Positions 43,908 to 53,602 of a DNA stretch of 64,000 bases are shown here, one piece after another (position 1 is the first letter of the stretch; each line of letters opens with the position of its first letter). The DNA comes from Herbihabitans rhizosphaerae. GTDB lineage: Bacteria; Actinomycetota; Actinomycetes; Mycobacteriales; Pseudonocardiaceae. Under the pieces are notes generated by a model. It did not search any database. It worked only from the letters and a program-made list of their open reading frames with translations, and was not told the origin of the DNA. The stretch covers positions 341,219-405,218 of the forward strand of contig NZ_SGWQ01000002.1 in assembly GCF_004216555.1 (NCBI RefSeq), in the 5' to 3' direction. The position numbers and the translations under genes are program-made.

Positions 43908-46019
43908 GTGGCGAATCTTCTCTCTCGACTGGGCCGCTTGGCGTTTCGGCGACGCTGGTACGTCGTCGCGATCTGGTTGGCCGTACTGGGCGCGATCGGC
44001 TTCGCGTCGACCACCGCGTCCGCGCTGCCGGACGACTCCGGCTCCCGACCGGACATCGAGGCGCAGGCGGCGTTCGAGCTTGTACAGCAACGGTTTCCGG
44101 GCGACGCGGGCGGCGACCGCGCATCGGCGAAGATCGTGTTCGTCGCGCCGGCGGGGGAGAGGGTCACCGATCCGGACAACCGCGCGGCGATCGAACGGCT
44201 CGTCGGCGAGGCGTCGCGGGGAAGCCAAGTGGCCGTCGCGGTGAACCCGTTCCAGGCGCGCGCGGTGAACGCGGCCGCGACGACGGCGTACGCGACCGTC
44301 ATGTACTCGGTGACGGCCGGCGAACTGACCGACGATGCCCGGCGACACCTGCGGGAGGCCGTGGACCGGGCACGGGCGGCGGGTTTGACGGTCGAGGTCG
44401 GCGGACCCGTGCTCGCCGAGAAGGCCGGGATCGGCGGGGTCAGCGAGTTGATCGGCGTCCTGCTCGCCGCGCTGGTCCTGCTGATCACTTTCGGCTCGCT
44501 GGTGGCCGCCGGGCTGCCGCTGCTGACCGCACTGCTCGGCGTCGGCGTCAGCATGCTGGCGATCGCCACTCTCGGCAGCGCGTTCGGCATGTCTAGCAAC
44601 AGCAGCACGTTGGCGATCATGCTGGGACTCGCCGTGGGCATCGACTACGCGCTGTTCGTGGTGTCCCGGTACCGCGAGGAACGGGCCGCCGGGCGCACGC
44701 CCGAGGACGCGACGGCGATCGCCGTGGGCTCGGCGGGCTCCTCGGTGGTCTTCGCGGGGCTCACCGTGGTGATCGCGTTGGCCGGCCTCACCGTCCTCGG
44801 CATTCCGGCGGCGGGGCAGATGGGCCTGGCCGCGGCGGGAGCCGTCGTGATCGCGGTACTCATCGCGTTGACACTGGTGCCCGCGCTGCTGGGCTTCTGG
44901 CCGAACGCCGTACTGGCCCGTCGAATCCGCGGAGGTGCGTCGATCACCACGGGCGGCGGAGGCACCCGGTGGTCGCGGTTCGTGCTGCGGCACCCGGTGG
45001 CCGTGCTGGTCGCGTCGGTCACCGGACTGGCGGTGCTCGCGATACCGGCGTTGGACCTCCGCCTCGGTATGCCGGGCGACGAGGCGAAGTCCACCGAGAC
45101 CACCGAGCGGCGGGCCTACGACGCGCTCGCCGCCGGCTTCGGGCCGGGCTTCAACGGTCCGCTGACGATCGTGGTGGACGCGAAGGGCGCGGGCGATCCG
45201 CGGGCGGCGGTGCGCACGGTCTCGGCGAAGATCGCCGGCACACCGGGCGTGGTGTCGGTGTCGCCGCCGCGGTTCAACCCGGACGGTGACACCGCGCTGT
45301 TCACCGCGACGCCGTCCACCGCCCCGGCCAGCGAGGAGACCAAGGACCTGGTGCGGCTCATCCGCGACCAGCGGGCCGGCGACACGTTCCTGGTTTCCGG
45401 TACCACGGCGGTGAACATCGACGTCGCGCGCAAGGTGCAGGACGCGCTGGTTCCGTACCTGGCGATCGTGCTCGGCCTGGCGTTCCTGCTCCTGTTGGTG
45501 GTGTTCCGGTCCTTGCTGGTGCCGCTCAAGGCCGTCGTCGGGTTCCTGCTGTCCGTACTGGCCTCGCTGGGCTGTGTGGTCGCGGTGTTCCAGTGGGGCT
45601 GGGCCGCCGACCTGATCGGGCTTGAGCAGACCGGCCCGATCATCAGCATGATGCCGATCGTTCTGGTGGGCATCGTGTTCGGGCTCGCCATGGACTACGA
45701 GGTGTTCCTGGTGTCCCGAATGTGTGAGGCGCACAGTCGCGGGGAGCCGGCCCGTCAGGCGATCGTCACCGGCTTCCGGCACAGCGCTCGGGTCGTGGTG
45801 GCCGCGGCGCTGATCATGATCGCGGTGTTCGCCGGGTTCGTCGGTGCCGACCTGGCCATGATCAAGATGATCGGCTTCGGCCTGGCCACCGCCGTGTTGT
45901 TCGACGCGTTCGTGGTCCGCATGGCGCTCGTGCCGGCCGTCTTGGCGCTGCTCGGCGAGCGGGCCTGGACGCTGCCGCGCGTGACTGCCCGCGCCGGTTC
46001 ACCGACGATGGACCCATGA
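43908..46019 (+). CDS. MMPL/RND-family membrane transporter
   Basis: A 703-residue MMPL protein with twelve transmembrane helices in two halves, each starting with a helix and a large extracellular loop (about 35-180 and 370-510). GLAVGIDYALFVVSRYREE and GLAMDYEVFLVSRMCEAHSRG are the paired proton-relay motifs with D-Y pairs. MMPL proteins export lipids, siderophores or drugs by proton motive force. GTG start; the stop overlaps the kinase gene by 4 nt, so transporter and sensors form one operon. Confidence 0.93.
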   Translation: MANLLSRLGRLAFRRRWYVVAIWLAVLGAIGFASTTASALPDDSGSRPDIEAQAAFELVQQRFPGDAGGDRASAKIVFVAPAGERVTDPDNRAAIERLVGEASRGSQVAVAVNPFQARAVNAAATTAYATVMYSVTAGELTDDARRHLREAVDRARAAGLTVEVGGPVLAEKAGIGGVSELIGVLLAALVLLITFGSLVAAGLPLLTALLGVGVSMLAIATLGSAFGMSSNSSTLAIMLGLAVGIDYALFVVSRYREERAAGRTPEDATAIAVGSAGSSVVFAGLTVVIALAGLTVLGIPAAGQMGLAAAGAVVIAVLIALTLVPALLGFWPNAVLARRIRGGASITTGGGGTRWSRFVLRHPVAVLVASVTGLAVLAIPALDLRLGMPGDEAKSTETTERRAYDALAAGFGPGFNGPLTIVVDAKGAGDPRAAVRTVSAKIAGTPGVVSVSPPRFNPDGDTALFTATPSTAPASEETKDLVRLIRDQRAGDTFLVSGTTAVNIDVARKVQDALVPYLAIVLGLAFLLLLVVFRSLLVPLKAVVGFLLSVLASLGCVVAVFQWGWAADLIGLEQTGPIISMMPIVLVGIVFGLAMDYEVFLVSRMCEAHSRGEPARQAIVTGFRHSARVVVAAALIMIAVFAGFVGADLAMIKMIGFGLATAVLFDAFVVRMALVPAVLALLGERAWTLPRVTARAGSPTMDP

Positions 46020-47146
46020 CAACGATCAGCCGGCGTCCGTACGGCGACGTGGCACTCGTCGCCCTGCTGATCATCGCGGCGTCCGGCCCGGCGGTACTGA
46101 ACAGCAACCTGTCCGCGACCGACAATCTCAGTTGGCGATCCGCGGTGCCGCTGGCCGTCGCCGGCGCGCTGGCTCTCGTGTGGCGCCGGAGCCATCCGCG
46201 TGCCGTGGTCGTGTTCACCGCGGCCTGCGCGTGCACCGCCGGGGCGCTCGGCTATCTGATCACGCCGTTGCTGATCGCCCCGCTGATGGTCGCGCTGTAC
46301 GAGCTGGCCGTGCGGATTCCGGGCCGGACGACGTACTGGTTCGGTTTCGTGGTCACCGTGGCGACTGTCGTGACGGCACTGACCGGCGACGCCGGCGGCT
46401 ATCCGTGGTTCCTCACCGTCCTCAATCCGATCCTGTTCCTGCTGTTGCCCGTCCTGCTCGCCCTGGCTACCCGTTTACGCGCCGAGAACGCCGAGCGCAA
46501 TCGAGAGGAGGAGACCCGTCACCGGGTCGCCGAGGAGCGGGTGCGCATCGCCCGCGAGTTGCACGACGTCGTGGCGCACCACCTCGCGCTGGCCAACGCA
46601 CAGGCGGGCACGGCCGCCTACCTGGCGCGCACCCGGCCCGAGCAGGTGCAGCCGATCCTGACCGAGTTGACCGGCACGACGTCCGCCGCGCTGCGCGAGT
46701 TGAAGGCGACAGTCGGCCTGCTGCGACAGCCCGATGACCCGGGCTCTCCGTTGGAGCCGATGCCGGGGCTCGACCGGTTGCCGGACCTCACCGCCGGGTT
46801 CGCCGCCGCCGGACTGGACGTGGAGATCACCGTCGAGGGGGAGCGCCGGCCGCTGTCGTCGGGCGTGGACCTGACCGCGTACCGGATCGTGCAGGAGGCG
46901 TTGACCAACGTCACCAAGCACGCCGACACGTGCACGGCGCGCGTGCTGCTGCACTACGACCACGATCGGTTGACGATCACGGTCACCAACGACGGCGCAC
47001 CCACGAATTCGCGCGGTGGCAAGGGATTCGGCCTGATCGGGATGCGCGAGCGCGCCCATTCGGCGGGCGGCAGCTTCCACGCCGGCGCGCGGCCGAGCGG
47101 CGGATTCACCGTCACCACGGAGTTGCCGGCCAAGGTGGACTCATGA
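46016..47146 (+). CDS. Sensor histidine kinase (HisKA_3)
   Basis: A 376-residue kinase with about five hydrophobic helices in residues 12-150, acceptor motif ARELHDVVAHHLALANAQ and a HATPase domain (EALTNVTKHADTC, GKGFGLIGMRERA). It overlaps MMPL upstream and the response regulator downstream by 4 nt each (ATGA). Likely senses a membrane or drug signal and tunes the transporter gene; the signal is not identifiable. Confidence 0.93.
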   Translation: MTTISRRPYGDVALVALLIIAASGPAVLNSNLSATDNLSWRSAVPLAVAGALALVWRRSHPRAVVVFTAACACTAGALGYLITPLLIAPLMVALYELAVRIPGRTTYWFGFVVTVATVVTALTGDAGGYPWFLTVLNPILFLLLPVLLALATRLRAENAERNREEETRHRVAEERVRIARELHDVVAHHLALANAQAGTAAYLARTRPEQVQPILTELTGTTSAALRELKATVGLLRQPDDPGSPLEPMPGLDRLPDLTAGFAAAGLDVEITVEGERRPLSSGVDLTAYRIVQEALTNVTKHADTCTARVLLHYDHDRLTITVTNDGAPTNSRGGKGFGLIGMRERAHSAGGSFHAGARPSGGFTVTTELPAKVDS

Positions 47147-47793
47147 CGATTCGCGTTCTGCTCGCCGACGATCAGGCTTTGCTGCGCACCACGTTCCGGA
47201 TGCTCATCGAGGCCAACCAGGACATGGAGGTGGTGGGCGAGGCGGCCGACGGCGACGAGGCGGTCGCGCTGACCCGCACTCACCGGCCCACCGTCGTGCT
47301 CATGGACATCCGCATGCCTGGCGCCAACGGCCTGGACGCGACCGCGGCAATCTGCGCCGACTCGGGCCTGTCGGCGACGCGCGTGCTGATCCTCACCACG
47401 TTCGAGACCGACGAGTACGTCGCCACGGCCCTGCGTGCGGGCGCCAGCGGGTTCCTCGGCAAGGACGTCTCGGCTGACGCGCTCCTGGACGGCATCCGCA
47501 CGATCGCGGCCGGCGACGCGCTGCTGTCACCGGCCGCCACCCGAAGCCTGATCACCCGATTCCTCGCCACTCGTGAACCTGACCCGGCACCGCTGGAGCT
47601 GTTGACCGCCAGGGAACGCGAGGTGATGGTGCTCGCCGCGGAGGGCAGATCCAATGCCGAGATCGCTGACGAGTTGATCGTGAGCCCGCTGACCGTGCGT
47701 ACTCATATTCAGCGCGCCATGACCAAGCTGCACGCGCGCGATCGCGCACAGTTGGTCGTGATCGCGTACCAGACCGGTTTGGTACGCCCGTAG
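47143..47793 (+). CDS. LuxR/NarL-family response regulator
   Basis: A 216-residue regulator: DDQ acidic pocket, phospho-acceptor Asp in VLMDIRMPGANG, Lys in GKDVSAD, and a C-terminal LuxR helix-turn-helix (LTAREREVMVLAAEGRSNAE, SPLTVRTHIQRAMTKL). Cognate partner of the kinase directly upstream. It is followed 6 bp later by an acetyltransferase gene, which may belong to the same transcript. Confidence 0.94.
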   Translation: MTIRVLLADDQALLRTTFRMLIEANQDMEVVGEAADGDEAVALTRTHRPTVVLMDIRMPGANGLDATAAICADSGLSATRVLILTTFETDEYVATALRAGASGFLGKDVSADALLDGIRTIAAGDALLSPAATRSLITRFLATREPDPAPLELLTAREREVMVLAAEGRSNAEIADELIVSPLTVRTHIQRAMTKLHARDRAQLVVIAYQTGLVRP

Positions 47794-47799
47794 AGCACA

Positions 47800-48285
47800 A
47801 TGACGGGCGTGACAGAGAAGATCACGTCCGTCGATCCGGACAGCGAACCCGCCCGCGCGATGCTGGACGCGCTGTGGGGCGAGATCCAGCGGCGCTACGG
47901 GTTCACCGCGCCCAACCCGATGGGCGCGGACCTGTTCGCCGAGCCGCCCGGCCGCTTCTGGCTCGCCACGGTCGACGACATACCCGTCGGCAGCGTCGGG
48001 ATCACCGCCCACACGGAGACGGCGCTCGAACTCGACGCGATGTACGTGACCCCCGAGGTTCGCGGCACCGGGACGGCTCAGCGCCTGCTCGCCGCCGCCG
48101 AGGAGTACGCGTCGAGCTTGGGCTATCAGGCGATCCGTCTGCGGACGGGTGAACCGCAGCCCGAGTCAGTGCGGTTCTACGAGAAGGCGGGGTACCGCCG
48201 CATTCCGCGCTTCGGCAAGTGGCTGGAGGACGACACGGCCTGGTGCTTCGAGAAGGCGCTCAGCACGCCCGCAGAAACCGGCTGA
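47800..48285 (+). CDS. GNAT-family N-acetyltransferase
   Basis: A 161-residue acetyltransferase: LELDAMYVTPEVRGTGTAQRLL holds the acetyl-CoA pyrophosphate loop RGTGxA, and PESVRFYEKAGYRRIPRFG the C-terminal strand. The acceptor is unknown. It starts 6 bp after the response regulator. The 3' end overlaps the convergent cobB gene by 26 bp. Confidence 0.9.
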   Translation: MTGVTEKITSVDPDSEPARAMLDALWGEIQRRYGFTAPNPMGADLFAEPPGRFWLATVDDIPVGSVGITAHTETALELDAMYVTPEVRGTGTAQRLLAAAEEYASSLGYQAIRLRTGEPQPESVRFYEKAGYRRIPRFGKWLEDDTAWCFEKALSTPAETG

Positions 48286-49591
48286 CCATCGACGGCGCAC
48301 CGGCAGGGTGCACGTGCAGGTAGGACGCGTGCACCTGGCCGGACACGAATCCCTCGGCTGATTCGCCACGCCAGGCCCACGCGGCGGGCAGGTGGCCGCG
48401 GCCGTGCACCACGGTCCGGTGGAACTCGTGCCCGGTGGCTCGTGCGCCCGTCTCGGCGAGCACGGAGTCGTTCAGCGCCACCGCGTCCCGGTACCCGAGG
48501 GTCAGCCGAGGCGTCATCTCCGCCGCCACGTCCAGCACCCCGCACATCGGTACACCGTCCACAGTGGACGCCAGGTACAGCAGGCCGCCGCATTCCGCGT
48601 GGACCGGTACACCACGGCTGACGGCCGCCGCCACCGCTGAACGTATCGCGGTATTCGCCGACAGTTCCGCTGCGTGCTGTTCGGGGAACCCGCCGGGCAG
48701 AACAAGCCCGGCCGTCCCGTCCGGCAGCGCCTCGTCCCGCAGCGGGTCGAAGACCACCACTTCGGCACCCGCCGCGGCCAGCAGCTCGACGTGCTCGGCA
48801 TACCCGAAGGTGAACGCCGGTCCACCCGCCACGGCGACAACCCGTTGTCCCACAACGGATTCCACCTCGTCACGCGGCGACCACGCCTCGCCGGATAGCG
48901 CTGGGGCCGTCCGCGCGACCGACATCACCGCGTCCAGATCCACCGACGACGCCACCACCTCGGCCATCCGTGCGACGGCTGCCCGCGCCGATCCGCCGTG
49001 CTCCTCGGCGGTGACCAGACCGAGGTGCCGCGACGGCACGGCCAGCGACGATTCTCGCCGCAGCACGCCAAACACGTCCAGCCCGACCTCCACGCACGCG
49101 TCGCGCAACACTTCTTCGTGCCGGTCCGAGCCGACCTGGTTGAGGATCACGCCGGCCAGCCGCACCTCCGGCCGGTACGTGCGGAACCCGTGCAGCAGCG
49201 CGGCGATGCTGCTGCTCTGCCCGCGCGCGTCCACCACGAGCAGCACCGGCGCGTCGAGCAGCCCGGCGACGTGCGCCGTCGAGCCGAAGCCGTCGGTGCC
49301 GATCCGACCGTCGAACAGGCCCATCACGCCTTCGACCACGGCGACCGACGCGCCGGCCGCGCCGTGCCGGAACAGTGGCGGAATCCGTTCCACACCAACG
49401 AGAACCGGATCCAGGTTGCGCCCGGTTATGCCGCACGCCAGCCCGTGATACCCCGGATCGATGTAGTCCGGCCCGACCTTGAACGGCGCCACGCGTTCGC
49501 CGCGCCGGCGCAGCGCGGCCATCAGCCCGGTGGCCACGGTGGTCTTGCCGCTGCCCGATCCGGGAGCCGCGATGACCACCCGTGCTACCAC
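48260..49591 (-). CDS. cobB: Cobyrinic acid a,c-diamide synthase
   Basis: A 443-residue ATP-dependent amidotransferase (CobB/CbiA). The N-terminal P-loop is APGSGSGKTTVATGL, GPDYIDPGYH and DGRIGTDGFGSTAHVA follow, and the C-terminal class I glutaminase-type domain has VHAECGGLLYL with the nucleophile Cys. As (hydrogeno)byrinic acid a,c-diamide synthase it amidates two acetate side chains of the corrin ring. GTG start at 49591, overlapping cobO by 7 bp. Contains a perfect copy of the dispersed palindrome. Confidence 0.95.
   Translation of the reverse strand: MVARVVIAAPGSGSGKTTVATGLMAALRRRGERVAPFKVGPDYIDPGYHGLACGITGRNLDPVLVGVERIPPLFRHGAAGASVAVVEGVMGLFDGRIGTDGFGSTAHVAGLLDAPVLLVVDARGQSSSIAALLHGFRTYRPEVRLAGVILNQVGSDRHEEVLRDACVEVGLDVFGVLRRESSLAVPSRHLGLVTAEEHGGSARAAVARMAEVVASSVDLDAVMSVARTAPALSGEAWSPRDEVESVVGQRVVAVAGGPAFTFGYAEHVELLAAAGAEVVVFDPLRDEALPDGTAGLVLPGGFPEQHAAELSANTAIRSAVAAAVSRGVPVHAECGGLLYLASTVDGVPMCGVLDVAAEMTPRLTLGYRDAVALNDSVLAETGARATGHEFHRTVVHGRGHLPAAWAWRGESAEGFVSGQVHASYLHVHPAGAPSMVSRFLRAC
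48557..48569. repeat. Dispersed palindrome GTCCACAGTGGAC, perfect copy 2
   Basis: Perfect copy in cobB; on the coding strand it reads Ser-Thr-Val-Asp. Confidence 0.85.
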
Positions 49592-50199
49592 TCGATGCCT
49601 CGCTGGCCCTTGGCGCCGTCGTCCATCGGGTGCTTGATCTTCGTCATCTCGGCGACCAGGTCCGCGGCGTCCACAAGGGACGGTGGCGCGTCCCGGCCGG
49701 TGATCACCACGTGCTGGTGGCCGGGCCGGTCGCGCAGGGTGCTGATCACCTCGTCGGTGTCGATCCAGCCCCATTTCAACGGATAGGTGAACTCGTCGAG
49801 CACGTACAGCGTGTGCCGCTCGTCGGCGAGCCGCCGCTGGATCTCGCGCCAGCCCTCCAGTGCGTCCGCGGCGTGATCGTCCTGGCTGCCCTGCTTGCGC
49901 GACCACGACCAGCCGGAGCCCATCTTGTGCCACTCGATCGGCCCGCCTTGGCCGGTCGAGTCGTGCAGCTCACCGAGCGCGGTGAACGCCGCCTCCTCGC
50001 CGACCTTCCACTTCGCCGACTTGACGAACTGGAACACGCCGATCGACCAACCCTGGTTCCACCCGCGCAGCGCCAGCCCGAACGCGGCCGTCGACTTGCC
50101 CTTCATCTGTCCGGTGTGGACGATCAACAGCGGCCGGTTGCGGCGCTGTCTGGTGGTCAGCCCGTCGTCCGGCACGGCCTCCGGTTTACCTTGTGGCAC
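49585..50199 (-). CDS. cobO: Cob(I)alamin adenosyltransferase, CobA/CobO type
   Basis: A 204-residue P-loop enzyme: HTGQMKGKSTAAFGLALR, HKMGSGWSW and YVLDEFTYPLKWGW are family signatures. It transfers adenosyl from ATP to the reduced corrinoid cobalt, making the AdoCbl form that IcmF needs. Length is normal; GTG start. It lies between the chelatase-like gene and cobB in a riboswitch-headed operon. Confidence 0.96.
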   Translation of the reverse strand: MPQGKPEAVPDDGLTTRQRRNRPLLIVHTGQMKGKSTAAFGLALRGWNQGWSIGVFQFVKSAKWKVGEEAAFTALGELHDSTGQGGPIEWHKMGSGWSWSRKQGSQDDHAADALEGWREIQRRLADERHTLYVLDEFTYPLKWGWIDTDEVISTLRDRPGHQHVVITGRDAPPSLVDAADLVAEMTKIKHPMDDGAKGQRGIEW

Positions 50200-50211
50200 A
50201 ACGATTTCCTC

Positions 50212-52170
50212 TCACGCTGCCCGCCGCGCGGCGTGCACCACACCGGCCACCCGGTCGGCGGACAGCTCGTCCAGCCGCACGCACGCGCCGTCCATCACCG
50301 ATGCCAGCCGGTCGGCAAGGCCCAGCCGCACCGGTCCGCGCTCGCAGTCCACGACAACGGACGCGACACCGTCCGCCGCGAGCAGGGCGGCGGCGCGCTC
50401 GGCGTCGGCGACCGGATCGCCGCCGCGTGACGCCGCGACGGTGGCCCGCCCGTCGGTGACCACCACGAGCAGTGGCCGGCGGCGGGGATCGCGCAGGCGT
50501 TCCAGCGACAGCGTGTGGTGCGCCTTCAACAGTCCGGCGGCCAGCGGCGTGCGCCCGCCGGACGGCAGCCGGCGCAGCCGCGTCACCGCGATGTCCACCG
50601 ACGACGTGGGCGGCAGGGCCAGTTCGGCGTCGCCGCCGCGGAAGGTGATCAGCCCGACCTTGTCCCGCCGCTCATAGGCGTCGCGCAGCAGCGAGATCAC
50701 GCCACCGGTGACGGCCGCCATCCGCTTGCGCGCGGCCATCGAGCCGGACGCGTCGACGGCGAACAGCACGAGATTGCTCTCCCGGCCCTCGCGCACGGCC
50801 CGCCGCACGTCGCCGCCGCGCAGCAGCATTCCGGGGCCGGTGCGTCCGCGCGCGACCTGATGAGGTGCGGCGGCGGACAGCGTGCCGACCAGGTGCAACC
50901 CGGAACCGTCCACTGAGGACGGTCGAACGACGCGGCCGGAGTCGGTCCGCGACTTGGACCGCTTGCCCGGCGCCCCCCGGCCGGTTCCCGGGAGCCGCAG
51001 CAAGCGCGCGCGGAACGCCGGATCCGGCTCCACAGCGGGGTTTTCGGGTGCCTGACCGTTCCCACTCTGACCGTCCGACGCGGACGGTGGGGCCTCGGCG
51101 GGACCGTCCTGGGGCGCACCTCCGTCGCCGCCACCGTCCGGCGGTGGCTCGTCGTCCGGCTCCTCGCGGGCGTCGTCCAGCGCCTCTCGCAGTTGCTCGT
51201 CGGGGATGCCCGGCGCGTCGAACGGATCGCGCCGACGCCGGTGCGGGAGCGCCAGCCGTGCGGCCACCTCGACGTCCACTTCGGACACCGCGTCCGCGTT
51301 CCGCCAGGCCGCGTGCGCCACCGCCGTGCGCGCCAGGACCAGGTCGGCTCGCATGCCGTCCACATCGAACGACGCGCACACGGACGCGATCCGCCGCAGC
51401 TCGGCGTCCGGCAGATCCACAGTGGACAGTCGAGCGCGCGCACCGGAGATCTGGTCGGCCAGTGCCACGTCGTCGGCCAGCCAGCGCGCGACGAACTCGG
51501 ATGGCGACGCCTCGAAGTTCAGCCGCCGCCTGATCACCTCGGTCCTGGTGTCCACGTCCCGCGCGGCCCGCACCTCGACGGTCAGCCCGAACCGGTCGAG
51601 CAACTGCGGGCGCAGCTCGCCCTCCTCGGGGTTCATCGTGCCGACGAGCAGGAACGTGGACGCGTGCGAGACGGAGATACCTTCGCGCTCGATGTACGCG
51701 CGTCCCATCGCCGCCGCGTCGAGCAGCAGGTCGACCAGGTGGTCGTGCAGCAGGTTGACCTCGTCCACGTACAGCACGCCTCGGTGCGCGGCGGCCAGCA
51801 GGCCGGGCTGGTACGCCCGCACGCCCTCGTTCAGCGCGCGCTCCAGGTCGAGTGAACCGACCAGCCGGTCCTCGGTCGCGCCGACCGGCAGCTCCACGAG
51901 CCGCGCGTCGCGGGTCACGGCCGCCGCGTCGTGCGGCTCGTCCGGGCAGGTCGGATCGGGTGCCGAGGGATCGCAACTGAACCGGCAGTGCTCGACCGCC
52001 TCGACCTGGGGGAGCAGGGCCGCGAGACCACGCACGATGGTCGACTTCGCGGTGCCCTTCTCGCCGCGAACGAGCACGCCCCCGATGCCGGGGTGCACGG
52101 CGTTGAGCAACAGGGCCAGCCGGAGATCGTCGTGCCCGACGACGGCGGAGAACGGGTAACTCGCGGTCAT
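50212..52170 (-). CDS. Magnesium/cobalt-chelatase ChlI-ChlD fusion
   Basis: A 652-residue AAA+ chelatase component. The N-terminal ChlI-type ATPase has [23 protein letters not shown] and [21 protein letters not shown]; an acidic/Pro linker spans about 335-400; and a C-terminal von Willebrand A domain has the [14 protein letters not shown]. Together with CobN this fusion would form the ATP-dependent cobaltochelatase of actinobacteria that lack CobS/CobT. ATG with GAGGAAGGA upstream, directly behind a cobalamin riboswitch. Confidence 0.9.
   Translation of the reverse strand: MTASYPFSAVVGHDDLRLALLLNAVHPGIGGVLVRGEKGTAKSTIVRGLAALLPQVEAVEHCRFSCDPSAPDPTCPDEPHDAAAVTRDARLVELPVGATEDRLVGSLDLERALNEGVRAYQPGLLAAAHRGVLYVDEVNLLHDHLVDLLLDAAAMGRAYIEREGISVSHASTFLLVGTMNPEEGELRPQLLDRFGLTVEVRAARDVDTRTEVIRRRLNFEASPSEFVARWLADDVALADQISGARARLSTVDLPDAELRRIASVCASFDVDGMRADLVLARTAVAHAAWRNADAVSEVDVEVAARLALPHRRRRDPFDAPGIPDEQLREALDDAREEPDDEPPPDGGGDGGAPQDGPAEAPPSASDGQSGNGQAPENPAVEPDPAFRARLLRLPGTGRGAPGKRSKSRTDSGRVVRPSSVDGSGLHLVGTLSAAAPHQVARGRTGPGMLLRGGDVRRAVREGRESNLVLFAVDASGSMAARKRMAAVTGGVISLLRDAYERRDKVGLITFRGGDAELALPPTSSVDIAVTRLRRLPSGGRTPLAAGLLKAHHTLSLERLRDPRRRPLLVVVTDGRATVAASRGGDPVADAERAAALLAADGVASVVVDCERGPVRLGLADRLASVMDGACVRLDELSADRVAGVVHAARRAA
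51415..51427. repeat. Dispersed palindrome, near-perfect copy (ATCCACAGTGGAC)
   Basis: One mismatch from the consensus. Read on the coding strand as Ser-Thr-Val-Asp in the chelatase fusion gene. An identical variant lies at 41225-41237 in the glycosyltransferase gene, also read STVD. Confidence 0.6.
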
Positions 52171-52208
52171 CCGCGGTCCTTCCTCGGGTGTCCACGCCCG
52201 ATCCAGAA

Positions 52209-52312
52209 ATCACACACCAGGGCCGAGTGTCTGGCTCCCGGAGGCGCACCTCCGGTCACAGTGGCGGGACCGCGCCGGACTCGCACCGGCTTCCTCGCAC
52301 ACCCTGGTGTCG
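52209..52312 (-). ncRNA. Cobalamin riboswitch upstream of the chelatase operon
   Basis: On the minus strand the sequence contains the B12-box core GGAAGCCGGTGCGAGTCCGG (complement of about 52276-52295), then GCGGTCCCGCCACTGTGAC and GGGAGCCAGACACTC, closed by ACACCAGGG pairing with its partner at 52301-52310. This is a textbook cobalamin aptamer about 40 nt before the ChlI-ChlD start, so high AdoCbl should shut off the chelatase-cobO-cobB operon. Confidence 0.95.
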
Positions 52313-52330
52313 GTCAGTTGTCACCTCGGA

Positions 52331-52350
52331 TCGTGTCAGACGAGACACGA
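52331..52350. promoter_or_regulatory. Inverted repeat in the cobL promoter region
   Basis: TCGTGTC-AGACGA-GACACGA is a perfect 7-bp inverted repeat with a 6-bp spacer. A TACCGT -10-like box at about 52372-52377 would start transcription at the cobL ATG (leaderless), which would put the repeat in the -35 region. It may be an operator; no regulator is identified. Confidence 0.4.
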
Positions 52351-52384
52351 GAACTCCAAGTGTCGTGGGTTACCGTGCATCGTC

Positions 52385-53602
52385 ATGAGCAGGGTGTACG
52401 TCGTCGGTATCGGGGCCGATGGTTGGGCGAGCCTGTCCGCCGACACGCGTGAGCTGCTGTCCGACGCGGATCTGGTGATCGGCGGCACTCGTCACCTTGA
52501 CCTGCTCCCGGAGGTGCGCGCCGAGCGGGTGACACTGCCGTCGCCGCTGCTGCCGGCGCTCCGTGAGGTGCTGGGTTCTCGCGGCGACCGGCTCGTGTGC
52601 GTGCTGGCCAGTGGCGATCCGATGTTCTACGGGATCGGCCGCACGATCGTGGACTTGCTTGGGCCGGATGACGTGATCATCGTGCCGAACATCTCGTCGC
52701 TCGCGCTGGCCTGTGCGCAGTTGCGCTGGCCGGTCGAAGACGTCGAGGTGATCAGCGCGGTCGCGCGGCGGCCGGAGCGGCTGCGGGCGGCGCTGCATCC
52801 TGGGCGGCGGCTGCTGGTGCTCAGCGAGGGCGCGCGCACGCCGGCGATCGTGGCGCAGCTGCTCACCACGGCGGGCTACGGCGACAGCGAGATCTCCATC
52901 CTGAACGATCTCGGGGCCGAACGGCAGGGCGGCGATGTCGGGCGGGCGCGCACGTGGAAGGACGTCGGGCAGGTGAGTGCGCTCAATGTCGTTGCGGTGC
53001 AGTGTGTTCCGGACCGGGACACTGTCCCGTTGGGACGGTCGCCGGGGCTACCGGACGAGGTGTACGACTCCGACGGGCAGCTCACCAAGCGTGAGGTGCG
53101 CGCGGTGACGCTGGCGCACTTGCGACCCGGTCCGGGTGAGCTGCTGTGGGACGTCGGCGCCGGTTCGGGCAGCATCGGAATCGAGTGGATGCGGCACCAT
53201 CCGACGGCTCGGGCGATCGCGGTGGAGTCGGCAGAGAACCGCGTCAAACGGATCGTGGCGAACGCGATGTCCCTTGGTGTGCCAGGAATTCAGGTAATCG
53301 AGGGGCGTGCGCCGGAGGCGTTGGACGGGCTCGATCGGCCGCACGCGGTGTTCATCGGCGGCGGGCTCACCGGCTGTGGTGTGGTCGAGGCGTGCTGGGC
53401 GGCGCTGCGTCCCGGCGGGCGGCTTGTCGCCACTGCGGTGACCGTCGAATCGGAGACGGCGCTCGCGTCGTGGCACGCTGAACTCGGTGGTGATCTTGTT
53501 CGGCTGGCGGTCAGTCGTGCTGAACCGCTCGGCTCGTTCACCACCTGGCGGCCGATGCTGCCCGTGACACAGTGGACCGTGAGGAAGGAATCGACAGAAT
53601 GA
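52385..53602 (+). CDS. cobL: Precorrin-6Y C5,15-methyltransferase (decarboxylating), CbiE-CbiT fusion
   Basis: A 405-residue bifunctional enzyme. The N-terminal CbiE tetrapyrrole methylase has VYVVGIGADGW and LASGDPMFYGIG, and the C-terminal CbiT class I methyltransferase has LLWDVGAGSGSIGIEWMR and LRPGGRLVATAV. It methylates C5 and C15 and decarboxylates the C12 acetate of precorrin-6Y/6B. ATG 52385, probably leaderless. The stop overlaps cobM by 4 nt. Confidence 0.95.
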   Translation: MSRVYVVGIGADGWASLSADTRELLSDADLVIGGTRHLDLLPEVRAERVTLPSPLLPALREVLGSRGDRLVCVLASGDPMFYGIGRTIVDLLGPDDVIIVPNISSLALACAQLRWPVEDVEVISAVARRPERLRAALHPGRRLLVLSEGARTPAIVAQLLTTAGYGDSEISILNDLGAERQGGDVGRARTWKDVGQVSALNVVAVQCVPDRDTVPLGRSPGLPDEVYDSDGQLTKREVRAVTLAHLRPGPGELLWDVGAGSGSIGIEWMRHHPTARAIAVESAENRVKRIVANAMSLGVPGIQVIEGRAPEALDGLDRPHAVFIGGGLTGCGVVEACWAALRPGGRLVATAVTVESETALASWHAELGGDLVRLAVSRAEPLGSFTTWRPMLPVTQWTVRKESTE